From the NCBI GenBank assembly GCA_036874045.1, contig CM072342.1, positions 9,201,501 through 9,265,500 of the forward strand: a DNA stretch of 64,000 nucleotides, in the 5' to 3' direction. The DNA comes from Cymodocea nodosa. Lineage: Eukaryota > Streptophyta > Magnoliopsida > Alismatales > Cymodoceaceae. The notes below the pieces were generated by a model that searched no databases, was not told the origin of the DNA, and saw nothing but the letters and a program-made list of their open reading frames with translations. Below are positions 10,034 to 21,754 of the stretch, piece by piece. The number at the start of each line of letters is the position of its first letter. Position 1 is the first letter of the stretch. The position numbers were made by a program, and so were the translations under genes.

Positions 10034-13000
10034 GAAGAAAATCTGGCAAACGTATGCTTCATGGCAAAATCTAGTGAGGTACACAAATCAAAATGGATAA
10101 TGGACAATGGATCATTCAGCCACATGACTAGAGATATACGATTACTTACAGAAATAATAAAGACCAAGAACGGACAAGTTACCTTTGGAAATAAAAGCAA
10201 AACAAATATCCTTGGGTCTGGCAAGGTTCAAGTAACTAAGAAATGCTTTATAAATGATGTCTTATTAGTGGAAAACTTAGGTTTTAATTTATTGAGTGTT
10301 CCTGTTTTAATGAAGTTTTATAGAGTAATTTTTGAAAAAGATTCCTGCAAAATTATGGACATGTCTAAAAATGAAATTTTATTCACTACATAAAAGAAAG
10401 GATCCATTTGTATTCTAAATTTGCCTTCTGATATTATTAAAGACAATGCTTGCTTAATTGCAAAATCGGATGAAGTTATTTTATGGCATAGAAGGCTAGG
10501 ACACTCAAACATAAAATTATTACAAAAGCTGTCTAAAAAGAATCTAGTTAGAGGTTTACCTAGTATTAAGTACTCGAAAGAGTTTATGTGTGATGCATGT
10601 CAACTAAGTAAATTACATAAAACATCCTTTAAAAGTTTAAATGAAATAACAAGCAAAAGAGTATTAGAACTAGTGCATATGGATTTATTTTGACCTACTA
10701 GGACAACCAGTCTAGGAGGTAAACATTGTGCCTTTGTACTAGTTAATGACTATTCTAAATTTACTTGGGTCTATTTTCTAGCTAATAAAACTAAAATTTT
10801 TGAAATATTTAAGATATTCTGTAATAAAGTTCAAAATGAGCAAAATGTTAAAATTCAAAAACTTAGGAGTGATCATGGTATAGAATTTGATAATGATCAA
10901 ATGGACACCTTTTGTGAAGAATTAGGCATAGATCATAGGTACTCATTTCCAAGAGCTCTTTCACAAAATGGGATAGTAGAACGCAAAAACAAATCACTTC
11001 AGGAAATGTCTAGAACCATGTTAAATGAGAATAAGTTACCCCTATCTCTTTGGGCAGAAGCAGTTCATATAGCATGCTATGTTATAAATAGAGTACATCT
11101 AAGACAAATTTTAGATAAAACTCCTTATGAGATATGGTATAATAGGGTTTCCAAAATAGGTTATTTAAAACCCTTTGGCTGTAAGTATTTTATTTTAAAC
11201 ACTAAGGAACAAAGAGACAAATTTAGAGCCAAATTAGATGAGGGTATTTTTGTTGGTTATTCCATTAGAAGTAAGGCATATAGAGTTTTTAACAAATCAA
11301 CAAAAACCATTGAGGAAACCCTACATGTGAAATTTCATGAAAGTTCTCACTTGGATGTTAGACATGTTGAATACTTTGATTCAAAAATTTTCCTAGAAAA
11401 TACTCCAAATGATGTTGATAGAGAAATTGAGAGATTATCTGACAGAATAAGAAATATAAACTTAAATGATGAAAATTTAGAAGAAAATAATGTCATACCT
11501 ATAGAAAATATGGAATAACATAGAAATTGGCGTTATGCTTCATCTCATCCTATTGATCAGATAATAGGCAATCCTAATCAAGGAGTTAGGACTAGGTCAT
11601 CAGTAGTCAACATTTGTGGTGCTTATTCATTTGTTTCTTTACTAGAACCTAAGAAAATTGAAGATGCCTTAGAAGATGAATTTTGGTATTTAGCTATGCA
11701 AGATGAGCTAAATCAATTTATAAGAAATGAGGTATGGGATCTAGTTCCACCACCTGAAAATCAGTCCATAATAGGAACAAGGTGGGTATTTAGAAACAAA
11801 GTAGATCAAGATGGACATATAGTTAAAAATAAAGCTAGATTAGTTGCTCAAGGTTACAAGCAAGAGGAAGGAATTGACTATGATGAAACATTTGCTCTTG
11901 TTGCTAGACTAAAATTAATACGAATTTTGTTAGCATATGCTTGTTATATGGATTTCAAATTATATCAAATGGATGTTAAGACTACTTTTTTAAATGGATA
12001 TATAAAAGAAGAAGTGTATGTAAAACAACCTCTAGGTTTTGAAGATTCAAAACATCCTAAGTACGTTTATAAGCTTAAGAAGGCACTATATGGCCTTAAA
12101 CAAGCCCCTAAGTCTTGGTATGAGAGATTATCTAAATTTCTTATGGCAAAAGGGTATTCTATGGGAAAGGCAGATCACACTCATTTTATCAAGAAGATCG
12201 AAAAAGATATATTGGTAGTTCAAATCTATGTAGATGACATCATATTTGGAGCAACAAATGATAAATTAGTTGAGTCTTTTTCAAAAGACATGACTAATCA
12301 ATTTGAAATGAGTATGATGGGTGAACTATCATTTTTTTTAGGCTTACAAATTAAGCAATTAGATCAAGGTACTTTTATTTCACAAGAAAAATATACTTAA
12401 GATTTATTAAAGAGGTTTGGTTTAGACAACACTAAAACAAAGAATACACTAATGAGTACTATCACCAAGTTGGGTAAAGATGACTCTAGAAAAACTTTAG
12501 ATGTAAAACAATATAGAAGTATGATTGGTTCATTACTTTATTTAATAGCTAGCTGACCAGATATTATGTTTAGTGTGTGTACTTGTGCTAGATATCAATC
12601 TAATCCTAAGGAATCACACCTACTTGTTGTTAAATGAATTTTTAAATATCTATTAGGAACCATCAATTTCGGACTATTTTACTTTAAACATAGTTCTTTA
12701 AATTTAGTAGGTTATAGTGATGCTGATTTCCTAGGATGTAAGTCTGAAAGAAGAAGCACTAGTGGCACTTGTCAATTATTAGGAAATTCTTTAGTGTCAT
12801 GGTTTAGTAGAAAGCAAAATTATGTAGCAATATCTACAACTGAAGCTGAATATATTATTGCTACACTTTGTTGTGCTCAAATCCTATAGATCAGACAGAC
12901 ATTAAAAGATTTTAATTTAGACTACGAACCAGCTAAGATTTTCTATGATAGTAGTTGTGCAATAAGTTTGCCTAAAAATTCTGTCTTACATTCATGAGCT

Positions 13001-13176
13001 AAACATATAGAAGTACGACCTCATTTTCTAAGGGATAATGTCATAAAAGGAAAAATAGTATTAAATTTTGTTCCTACCACAGAACAATTAGCAGATCTAT
13101 TTACAAAACACTTAGATGAAATACCTTTTCAAAATTACGATTAGAACTTAGTATCTATAGGTTATCTGATGTTTAA
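10034..13176 (+). pseudogene. pol of copy C (PR-IN-RT-RH)
   Basis: Protease motif reads WIMDNGSFSHMT (active-site Asp kept, DSG changed to DNG at 10103-10108). Pre-integrase HRRLGH..CDACQL follows. Integrase core: the first Asp of the family VDD motif is Asn (VNDYSKFTW, 10745-10747), the second Asp is present at 10871 and the Glu at 10979 (NGIVERKN). Reverse transcriptase has YVDD at 12227-12238 and [12 protein letters not shown]. RNase H has DADFLG.KSERRSTSGTCQLLG and TEAEY. Stops at several sites (after LVHMDLF, EKYT, LIAS) and a 1-nt shift near 13130 inactivate it. Order is that of Ty1/copia. Confidence 0.93.
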
Positions 13177-15135
13177 ATTGTTCTGTTCATTGCATTTTGG
13201 TTTGTTAAAAAGGTAGTTTTAGAATTTAATTTCTTTATTATTAAAAAAAACAAAAACAAAATATCTATTTTCGAATTACCATTTTCTAGTATTAAGAATT
13301 TATGATATTCTAATTTTTATTGAAGTCAATTTAGAAAAGATTACTTAAGGAAAGTTAATTTGATTCAATGAGAGTGCCAACTGTATTTTTATTACTTATG
13401 TATATGCTATTACAAAGATTTTAATAGGAAAATACATAGAAAGTATATACTTTTTATTAAAGGAAAGTTATTAACATTCTGTTAGAAAAATTAAGTCTTG
13501 CAGTTGCCTCTAATTTAATTTACTATCTTGTTTTATTTCTTTTTTGTCTATAATTACTTGAGTAATTAATTCTATTGGGGGATCTTAAACCCTAATCACT
13601 TAAACCAACTAGTTTGGGATGTGTTGACAGAAAACTCATTTTACAAGTAATTCAGATTATATTAAAATAAAATATTTTTTTTTACCTATTCTCACTTGTC
13701 ATTGAGTAACTAGTTATCTTTCCCTTAAGCAAGGGATTGTGATCACATAAAAAGATGATATTGTGGGAGGTAATACATAAAATATATGAATATAAAAAAA
13801 GAAAGAAAGGGGGCAATGTACTCAAGCTTAATTTATTTTCAAGGTGTTATAACAATCTTGCCATAATCTGTGCATATAATCTTTGTTATTTTTCCTTGTT
13901 ATTATGTACTCTTTACACATAATGTACGATATTTATTTTCTTAAGTTTGTGTACTCATTATTGAATTCTTTTAATTTCCTGATGGTATATCTCTATGAAT
14001 TATCTTTTGTAAACTGAATAAGATAAAAGCCAGAAAGTCTAAATTGCTAAATCTACTACTTATTTCTGTATTTACTTATTATTTTAAAAGAAAAAAAGAA
14101 AAAAAAAATAGTGAGACTCAAATCTATTTAAGGCTTAGTAACCAACCTAAGTAAGTTATTTGACCTTTTAATGACAAATCTGAAAAGGCTTGGCAACCCA
14201 GTTTAAGTACGTCATAGATTCTTTAGACTACATTTATGTAAGGGGAGTAATTTCTCATATAATAATTCAACTATTATGAACTATTATATGTTTTCATGAA
14301 AGAATTTGCAAAATTTCAGGAAATTAACATTAATTCAGTACATTTCTAAACTATCAGTAAAATACAGGTATTTAATTCTTAAGTATCTGAATTTTTTGTG
14401 ATTTCAGAAGACTATATTGTATATATTGGATAGTTATGTTTTAAACGATCAATAAAATATTTTATTATTTCTTGATGTACATGTGTCGAAGCCTAATTGC
14501 ATATCTTAAGTGAATGTTCGGTAAGTTATCTAGTAACTCTCCAAAATGCATCTGAGCATCGGATAGTTAGGTTTATAAGTATCCAAAAATATCTGAACAC
14601 CTTAAGTTAGAATTATGCACATGTTGAATTTCATTGTTTTATTATGTCTCAGTTGAAACTCGAATAGTTATGTTTAACTCTTCGACTTTCACACTTATCA
14701 ATTTGAGAAACTTAAACAGTTAATTTAATATTCTTATATTTTTCTGAAAGACTTAATCTTTGACAATAACTATTCTTGTTTGTTGTATAGTTATGTGCTT
14801 TACTGCTTACAAAACTCAAATAGTTATCATAAGTCTTCGAGCTTTCTCACTTTTCACTTAGCCTAACGTTATTTTCTTTACACAAACAGTTACGCTAAGT
14901 ATTCTACTTTTGTCTGTTGTAAAACTCGTACAATTATTGTAAGCACTCGAGTTATTTATCAGTAACGGATCTTATATTTATGATTTCAATGATTGAATCT
15001 GTTTATCCGTTTATAAATTCGAAGAGTTATAAATGTTTTACTAAAAACCTTTCATGTTTCTACCTTAGTAAAACCCTAATTTCACAATCTTTACTTCCAC
15101 TAAGTTCTATAGTGCACAACGAAGATTAATCGATG
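13177..15135 (+). other. Pol-aORF spacer of copy C
   Basis: Almost 2 kb between pol and aORF with no supportable gene. 13640-15130 aligns with copy G 43569-45025 (reversed) and 14460 onward with copy A 1-573. It is AT-rich with homopolymer runs near 13670 and 14090. From about 14510 it is dense in CGAATAGTTA / AACTCTTCGA type motifs also found in the LTRs. Confidence 0.8.
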
Positions 15136-17727
15136 ATATCAGGATGTGGAAGAGGACGTGGTAGAATGACAAAAGTGCAGAAAAGAGAGCTGGAACTTTA
15201 GAAAATACAAAGTAAAATCAATGACATCTACTCAAGGTACACTTTTACAAATGAAATACTACATGAAATTAGAAAAAGTTGTTCAAGACGAGAAAAATTT
15301 TTGTTGGAAGTTTGTTCGCAATTATGCTGAAACACAATTTAGACTAAAACGACTGAACTTTCTTCATTACAACTATGGAAATGAACTTTGCAACCTAACC
15401 CTGTAGTTGTTACAAGTTTTGGACATGTACCTAAAAAATCGATACAATCTATCACTTACTATGGAAAGAAATAGGGACCAATGATAGAAAATGCCAACAG
15501 GGAATTAGAATCTTTGTATTCCCAACATTATTTTCCCCCGACTATTTTAGATGACATTCAACAATATATTGATGAACAGAAAACTACCATTTGGAAAATG
15601 GGCCTTCGGAGTGAAGGACAAAAAGTTTATTAACTAAAAATGGTAGAGGTTAAGAGCTTAAAACTCTATATTCCATTATTACAACCTAGGCATCATGGTG
15701 AAGGACCATTAAGACCATAGGTGCCTTTAACAGGAGAAATTAAGAAAATTTTAGAACCTCCTGAACAACTAGAAACATTGCAGACATATAGTCGAAAAAA
15801 GAACACATTAGAATATTTTGAACTAACTGTAGGTCTACAAGGAATATTGCAGCAAAAAGAAGAATCATTGAAAAATGGAAAACAATATACCATTGCAGAA
15901 GCTAGATAGACATTTGTGTCAGGAATCCCAGCAAATGTGACAAATATTGGATTACGCGCATATACTTTGAGGTATTGTGTCACATTAGTGCATAATGTAT
16001 CTTTTAATACAATGGACAGTTTTTCACATCATGCTGCAAGCACACATTCTTTTCCTACGAAAAGAGAACATGTAGGAAATTTTGATGATACATATATAGA
16101 TGATATCAATTTTGTTGATATAGACACTAAGTCTATGAATGTTGAAGATATTTCATCTAAAGAGGAATGTACAGATATTCTTCCTCTAACTGTATCTCAA
16201 ATAGAAACTTTTGATTTTTGGTATAGATGCTTATACTACAGTTTATACATATGGTTATGTCTGTTATAGTATATAATATACTTGTTGATAAATGTATATA
16301 ATCAACAACCTACACAGTTACAAATTGAATATTACACTGCCAATGTCTCAAGTATAGAAATTTCAGAAATATAGAATGAATCTATTATAGAACATTCTTT
16401 CCTATAAAGATAGTTGTTGTATAGATCAATCATAGACATAAATGTTGCTGATAGACAGATTAATACATGGTATCATACTATTGCTATTGATATGTTTCAA
16501 GAAAATCAAATAGAAGAATTTCAGCAGATTATTGATACGACATTACCAGATATTTCAGACATTTATACTAGCTTTAATGGAAATTCTACTAATTCTGAAC
16601 GATCTGAAAATTTAGATACTGCTGTTAATGTTGAAATAAGTCCCAGATCAGAACATCATCATAGGAAGATACCTAATCCTGAACAAAGTTTAGACAAAAA
16701 TATATTATTATGGTTCAGAAATAGTTCTTGTTATGAAAAATTTTAGACATATAAAACTTTTACAGTTTTATACTCAAGACCAGTTAAGTTTGAAGGGATG
16801 GCACATATACGAGAAATGTTTGAATTTCAAGGCTTGTTGACTTTACTTCCACAACAGCCAGGCCATCTTGTTATACCAGAACTTATCAGTTGTTTTACTC
16901 AAACTTAACAGTGGAAGAAGGTATTCCTATTTCCAATATACAAGACAATGACATATATTTAACTCTAGATTTACTTTATCAAGTACTTGGTCTGAAAAAT
17001 GAAGGAGTTCAATTATCAAAAAGAAAACAGATTTATCAATTGGGATGAGATATTAAAAGTTTAGCCAAAGATCCAACTGCCAACAAACTAATGAGATTAC
17101 TAAATAATTTAAATGGCCAAGTACGTTTTATTGCAAAAATACTACATGCTTCATTGTTTCAAAGGTTTGGTCATGGTGTAGAAGTTGGCAGATGTTGTCT
17201 TTATGCTACATATGCATTAATTAACCATATACAGGTGAACTGGTATGATATTTTTGTTTCTCATATCTTAGAGTAAATTATTTTATGGTGATACGATTTT
17301 GAGAATTGTGGCAAGTCAAACAGATATTACACCTTGACCACAAAAAAGATTAAAGTCAAGATCTTTCTCTACAAAGGAACTCCAAAAATACCAAGAAGCA
17401 TATACACCTGTAATTCAACAACAACAACAAGATAGGCAAACACAGTTACAATAGCAACAACAACACTCAACACAATTTTCAGAACAACAGCAATATACAG
17501 ATATAAATACAGGTATACATACAGATATAAATACAGGTATACATATAGATACAAATACAGGTATAAATACAGACATCCATATTGAATTTTTATAGCAATC
17601 ATCACAAGTTTTACAAAATGATTTAGATCAAGTAGTAATTGATCATATAAACAAAGTAAGTACAGAAATTGCAAAGCAAATTTTAGATACTCTGATCAGT
17701 ATTTTTCGAAGACAAAGAGGCTTGTGA
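15136..17727 (+). pseudogene. aORF of copy C, Transposase_32-like, degraded
   Basis: Same architecture as copy A. The start codon is mutated to ATA at 15136 (ATATCAGG against ATGTCAG), and the end is TGA 17725-17727 after RRQRGL. The hydrophobic segment is at about 16228-16305 with a TAG inside it. The domain with RPVKFEGM, LFEFQGLL and ALINHIQVNW spans about 16760-17290. Frameshifts come in compensating pairs: +1 near 15275 and -1 near 15380; -1 near 16895 and -8 near 17272. Several stops replace Gln or Trp codons of A or G (TAG 15472 for TGG; TAG 15718 for CAG). The tetrapeptide repeat at 17490-17585 is longer than in A. Confidence 0.82.
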
Positions 17728-18005
17728 TTATACAAATTATGTATTACATGATTTATTTATTGTAATTTGTAACCAAAAATATTATGTAAACTGTTTAATG
17801 CATTTAACGCTCAAGTGATTATTTTTCATAGTTTATATTTAAATAATTTATGCTTAATCTATGAAAGTTATGCATGTTTAAAAATATCTTTTTGAACAAT
17901 ATGTACTTAGAATATTTTTCTTCCTTACATTTTATTTACTTTTTTATAATGCCAAAAAGGAGGAGAAGATATAGATTATTTGACTTATTAGGTTTTGACA
18001 TCATC

Positions 18006-18018
18006 AAAAAGGGGGAGA
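18006..18018 (+). promoter_or_regulatory. Polypurine tract of copy C
   Basis: AAAAAGGGGGAGA ends 1 bp before the 3' LTR start TGTTAGG. A similar AAAAAGGAGGAGA lies about 50 bp upstream near 17954, as in copy A. Confidence 0.9.
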
Positions 18019-18019
18019 T

Positions 18020-19216
18020 TGTTAGGAATTTTGTTTTGATGATATATGCTTTATTAAAGTTTTTAAATAAGTCTAAATAATATTCTCTAAGTATAATAGT
18101 TAACAGATTATTGGAAAGTTTCATTTTCATGTCGGATAAGTTAAAGTTTTTCGAAGAGTTAGATTTTCAATAGTTTAACTTTCGGATAGTTAACGTTTCG
18201 TTTTTGTTGAATAGTTTATGTTAAAAAAACTTGTATAGTTAAGTTATCTACACGTGTGTTTTTAATGTTTTAAGTTGTCACGTGTTTTCCATGTGCGTTT
18301 GGTAATGAAAATCGAATAGTTAGATAACTGTTCGAGTTTTTATATGCATGGATAGATAAGTCTTTGAGTTTTATAAAATGACTAATGAACAGATAAGTTT
18401 GCTATATTTAGTCATGTGTTTTGCAAGTGCAAAAACTCAAAGAGTTACATATAAGTAGTCGAGTTTTTACAAGACTTAAAGGATAAGTGTTCGACTAAAT
18501 TGAAGACTTAAAAGATATTCTACAAGACTCCAGGAAAATAAAGTTTTGGTGAATCTATGAGTGGAGATCATGGAAATTCAAAATGATAGTGGAGAAAGTG
18601 GAAACTTAAAAAAATAATAATTTGGATTAAAGAAAAAAATAGTACATGATTATGGATTATGGATTAAGTGGATGAACATGCTGAACGTGAAGACATAGTT
18701 TGACTACTAATAGAGAGTACAAGTTACATTACAACAGAGGATCCCAATCTCAAAAACCAAGTTTGAATATTCAATCTGGATCCCTAACTAAAAAGTTAAG
18801 TTTGAATATTCATATTCTGAAAAATTCTCCAACATTAGAAGAAGTTCGAAATTCCAAGCAATTTCAAAAAAGGAGTTGCAAACGTAAGAAGTCTGGAAAT
18901 TTGACAATTGGAGAAGAAAAGATACAAAAGCTGAGTAAAGAGAAGGAAAGAAGCTGTGTGCTTAAAGATCAGGTTTTATATAATTCGAAATTAGTTTTGA
19001 ATAAGAACTTCGTTTTTCTATTTGAATTGTATATTGAGCACTACTGTATCAAAACCTTCAAGAAGGGAATTGAGTTGAAAAGATATTGTAAATTCTATCT
19101 TTAAATAAAGAATAGAATTTCATTTACAAGTGTTTTGTGCTCTTGTTTTATCCGCTGGTATTTTAATTACTAAAGACACAATTCACCCCACCTCTTGTGA
19201 TACAGACGATCCTACA
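18020..19216 (+). repeat. 3' LTR of copy C
   Basis: 1197 bp, TGTTAGG to CCTACA, paired with 7721-8910. The right flank is GATTC, then B RNase H sequence. An ORF at 18700-19104 lies wholly in the LTR, is not conserved as protein, and is not called. Confidence 0.95.
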
Positions 19217-19221
19217 GATTC
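19217..19221. repeat. Target site duplication of copy C, right
   Basis: GATTC, pair of 7716-7720. Confidence 0.92.
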
Positions 19222-21320
19222 TTTAGGCTTAGATTGAAATCTAGCACAAGTACACACAGCAAACATAATATCAAGCCTACTAGCTGTCAAATAAAGTAAA
19301 GAACCAATCATACTTCTGTATTTTCTTTGATCTATTGGTTTTCCTATTTCATCAATATCTAACTTTAAAGAAGTACTCATAGGAGTTCCTTGAATCCTTA
19401 TATCATTAAAATTAAATTTCTTTAGTATTTCAACTACATATTTTTCCTAATTTAAAAATATACCTTTATCCATTTGCTTAATTTGAAGTCTTAGAAAATA
19501 TGAAAGTTCTCCTATCGTACTCATTTCAAACTAACTAGTCATTTCTTTAGAAAATATTTTTATTAGTTTATCCGAAGTTGCTCCAAAGATTATATCATCC
19601 ACATATATTTGAACAATAATCTGATCTTTATCATCTCTCTTGATAAATTGAGTATGGTCTACTTTTCCCATGATATATCCTTGGTCTATTAGAAAAGTAG
19701 ATAACCTTTCATACTACGATCTAGGTACTTGCTTCAAACCATATAAGACTTTCTTCAATTTATACACATAATTAGGATTTTTAATAACTTCAAATCTAGG
19801 TGGTTGTTTCACATAAACTTCTTCATTAATTAAACCATTTAAAAATGCACTCTTTACATCCATTTGATATAGTTTAAAATCCATATAGCAAGCATAGGCC
19901 AATAATATTCTAATACTTTCTAACCTAGCCATAGGAGCAAATGTTTCATCATAATCAAGTCCTTCTTCCTGTGTATACCCTTGTGCAACTAATCTAGTTT
20001 TATTTCTTATAACTTGACCAGTCTCATTAGTTTTATTTCTAAAGATCCACTTTGTACCTATTATGGACTAATGTTCTGATGGAGAGACTAATTCTCAAAC
20101 ATCATTTTTGATGAATTGATTTAGTTCATCTTGTATTGCCACTATCCAATTTTCATCAAATAATGTTTCCTCTATATTCTTTGGTTCCACCCTAGAAACA
20201 AACATACACATACTATTTAAATTTACTGAAGCTCTAGTTTTAACTCCTTCATTAATATTACCAATAACTTAAGTGATGGGATGTGATGAAGAATAACGCC
20301 AATTTCTATGATTCTCCTCAATATTCTCACTAACATTTGAAGATACACCACTTTGATCATTAGTTTGATCATTTAAGTTCATATTTTTAATTTTCTTAGA
20401 TAAATCTTCAATCTCTCTATTGATCTCTAATTCTTTTTGGGAAATTGATCATATTAGTATTATCAGCTTTAGATTGAGATTTTCTACAAGAATTTTCATT
20501 GAAGCTTACATGAAGAGTTTCTTCAATGATTCTACAAGTCTTATTATAAACTCTATAGGCTTTACTTCTAGTTGAGTAACCTACAAAAATTCCTTCATCT
20601 GCTTTAGGTTGAAATTTATCCCTTTTATCCTTAGTGTTAAGGATAAAACACTTACAGCTAAATGGTTTCATATAAGAAATTTTTAGAACCTTATCAAACA
20701 TAATTTCAAAAGGAGTTTTATTAACAAGAGGTCTTAGGTGACTTCTGTTAATAATATAACAAGCTGTATTCACTACTTTAGCCCAAAGATTTTAAGGAAA
20801 ATTATGTTCATTTAACATAGTTTTGGCCATTTCCTGAAGTGATAGATTCTTTCACTCAACAACAAATTTTGAGAAGGTGCTCTTGGAAAAGAATATTTGT
20901 GATCAATGCTATGATCTTTACAATAATTATCCATTTGATCATTTTCAAATTCAGTACCATGATCACTCCTAAGTTTTTAAATAGAGACATTTTGTTCATT
21001 TTGAACAAAATTACAATACATTTTAAACGTTTCAAAAACTTCTGTCTTAGTTGCTAGAAAATATACTCAAGTGTATCTAGAGAAGTCATCTACTAAAACA
21101 AATACATACCATTTACCACCAAGACTCATGATTCTTGTTGGTCTAAATAAATCCATATGTATAAGTTCTAAGACTCTCTTGCTTGATATATTAGTTTTGG
21201 ATTTAAAAGAGTTTTTATAAAGTTTACCTAACTCACATGCATCACATATGAAATCCTTTGAGTATTTAATCTTTAGTAAACCTCTCAGTAAATTTTTCTA
21301 GACAATTTATGCAACAATTT
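19222..21320 (-). pseudogene. Middle of copy B pol (IN, RT, start of RH)
   Basis: Reads, from high to low coordinates: C-terminal pre-integrase; integrase with the Glu motif as VVE*KN (20850 area, a 1-nt shift plus a stop); LWAK..NTACYIINRSHLRPLVNKTPFEI; reverse transcriptase with [40 protein letters not shown] and YVDD (19594-19605); then QYRSMIGSLLYLTASRLDIMFAVCTCARF, where copy C interrupts. Closest relative in the window is copy J. Multiple stops, so not functional. Confidence 0.9.
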
Positions 21321-21688
21321 TGTTATGCGGAAAGATCAAACAAATGTGGAGCACTAAGGGTTGCGTGGAGAAGAGATCAACGTGGAAGAGAGGTGTGTAA
21401 GTAGAGAATTCAGAAGAAAAACAAATTTATGTGGTTGCCCAACAATGGTACGTCCACGAGTGATCAATTTATCGTGATTCCTTGTTGTATGGTTGTTAGT
21501 ACAAAGAAGGGGGAGAACAAAATCTAGGGATTTGGCTATTTTTTCCTCTTGGTCGAAGATGGCCCCCTTATACTAGTTAGGGGCAACGATGAGTGATACC
21601 CAAAAGACAAGTTTGCCCCTTTACAAATTATCAAAGAAATACAACCATATATAATGACATATACATATACTTATTGGAAGACACAAAA
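21321..21688 (-). repeat. 3' LTR of copy D
   Basis: Begins TGTTATG on the plus strand and matches 28488-28862 closely. The inner border at about 21688 is next to a minus-strand purine tract, AAGGTGGAGAT (about 21689-21699). The inner few bases differ between the two LTRs, so this border is good to within about 10 bp. Confidence 0.88.
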
Positions 21689-21754
21689 TCTCCACCTTAT
21701 CTTTCATCAATCTTCACCACGAACAAGTGATAGATCACCAAGACCCAACGTGGG

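Larger units (their letters stand above)
7721..19216 (+). mobile_element. Copy C: full-length SIRE-like retrotransposon with aORF
   Basis: 11,496 bp with both LTRs, PBS, gag, protease, integrase, reverse transcriptase, RNase H, 2-kb spacer, aORF and polypurine tract, flanked by 5-bp GATTC duplications. It is the reference copy of the A/C/G family. Gag and pol occupy one frame register from about 9056 to about 13140, broken mainly by stops. The first 120 bp of the two LTRs differ at about six sites, all transitions, so insertion is not recent. Confidence 0.95.
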
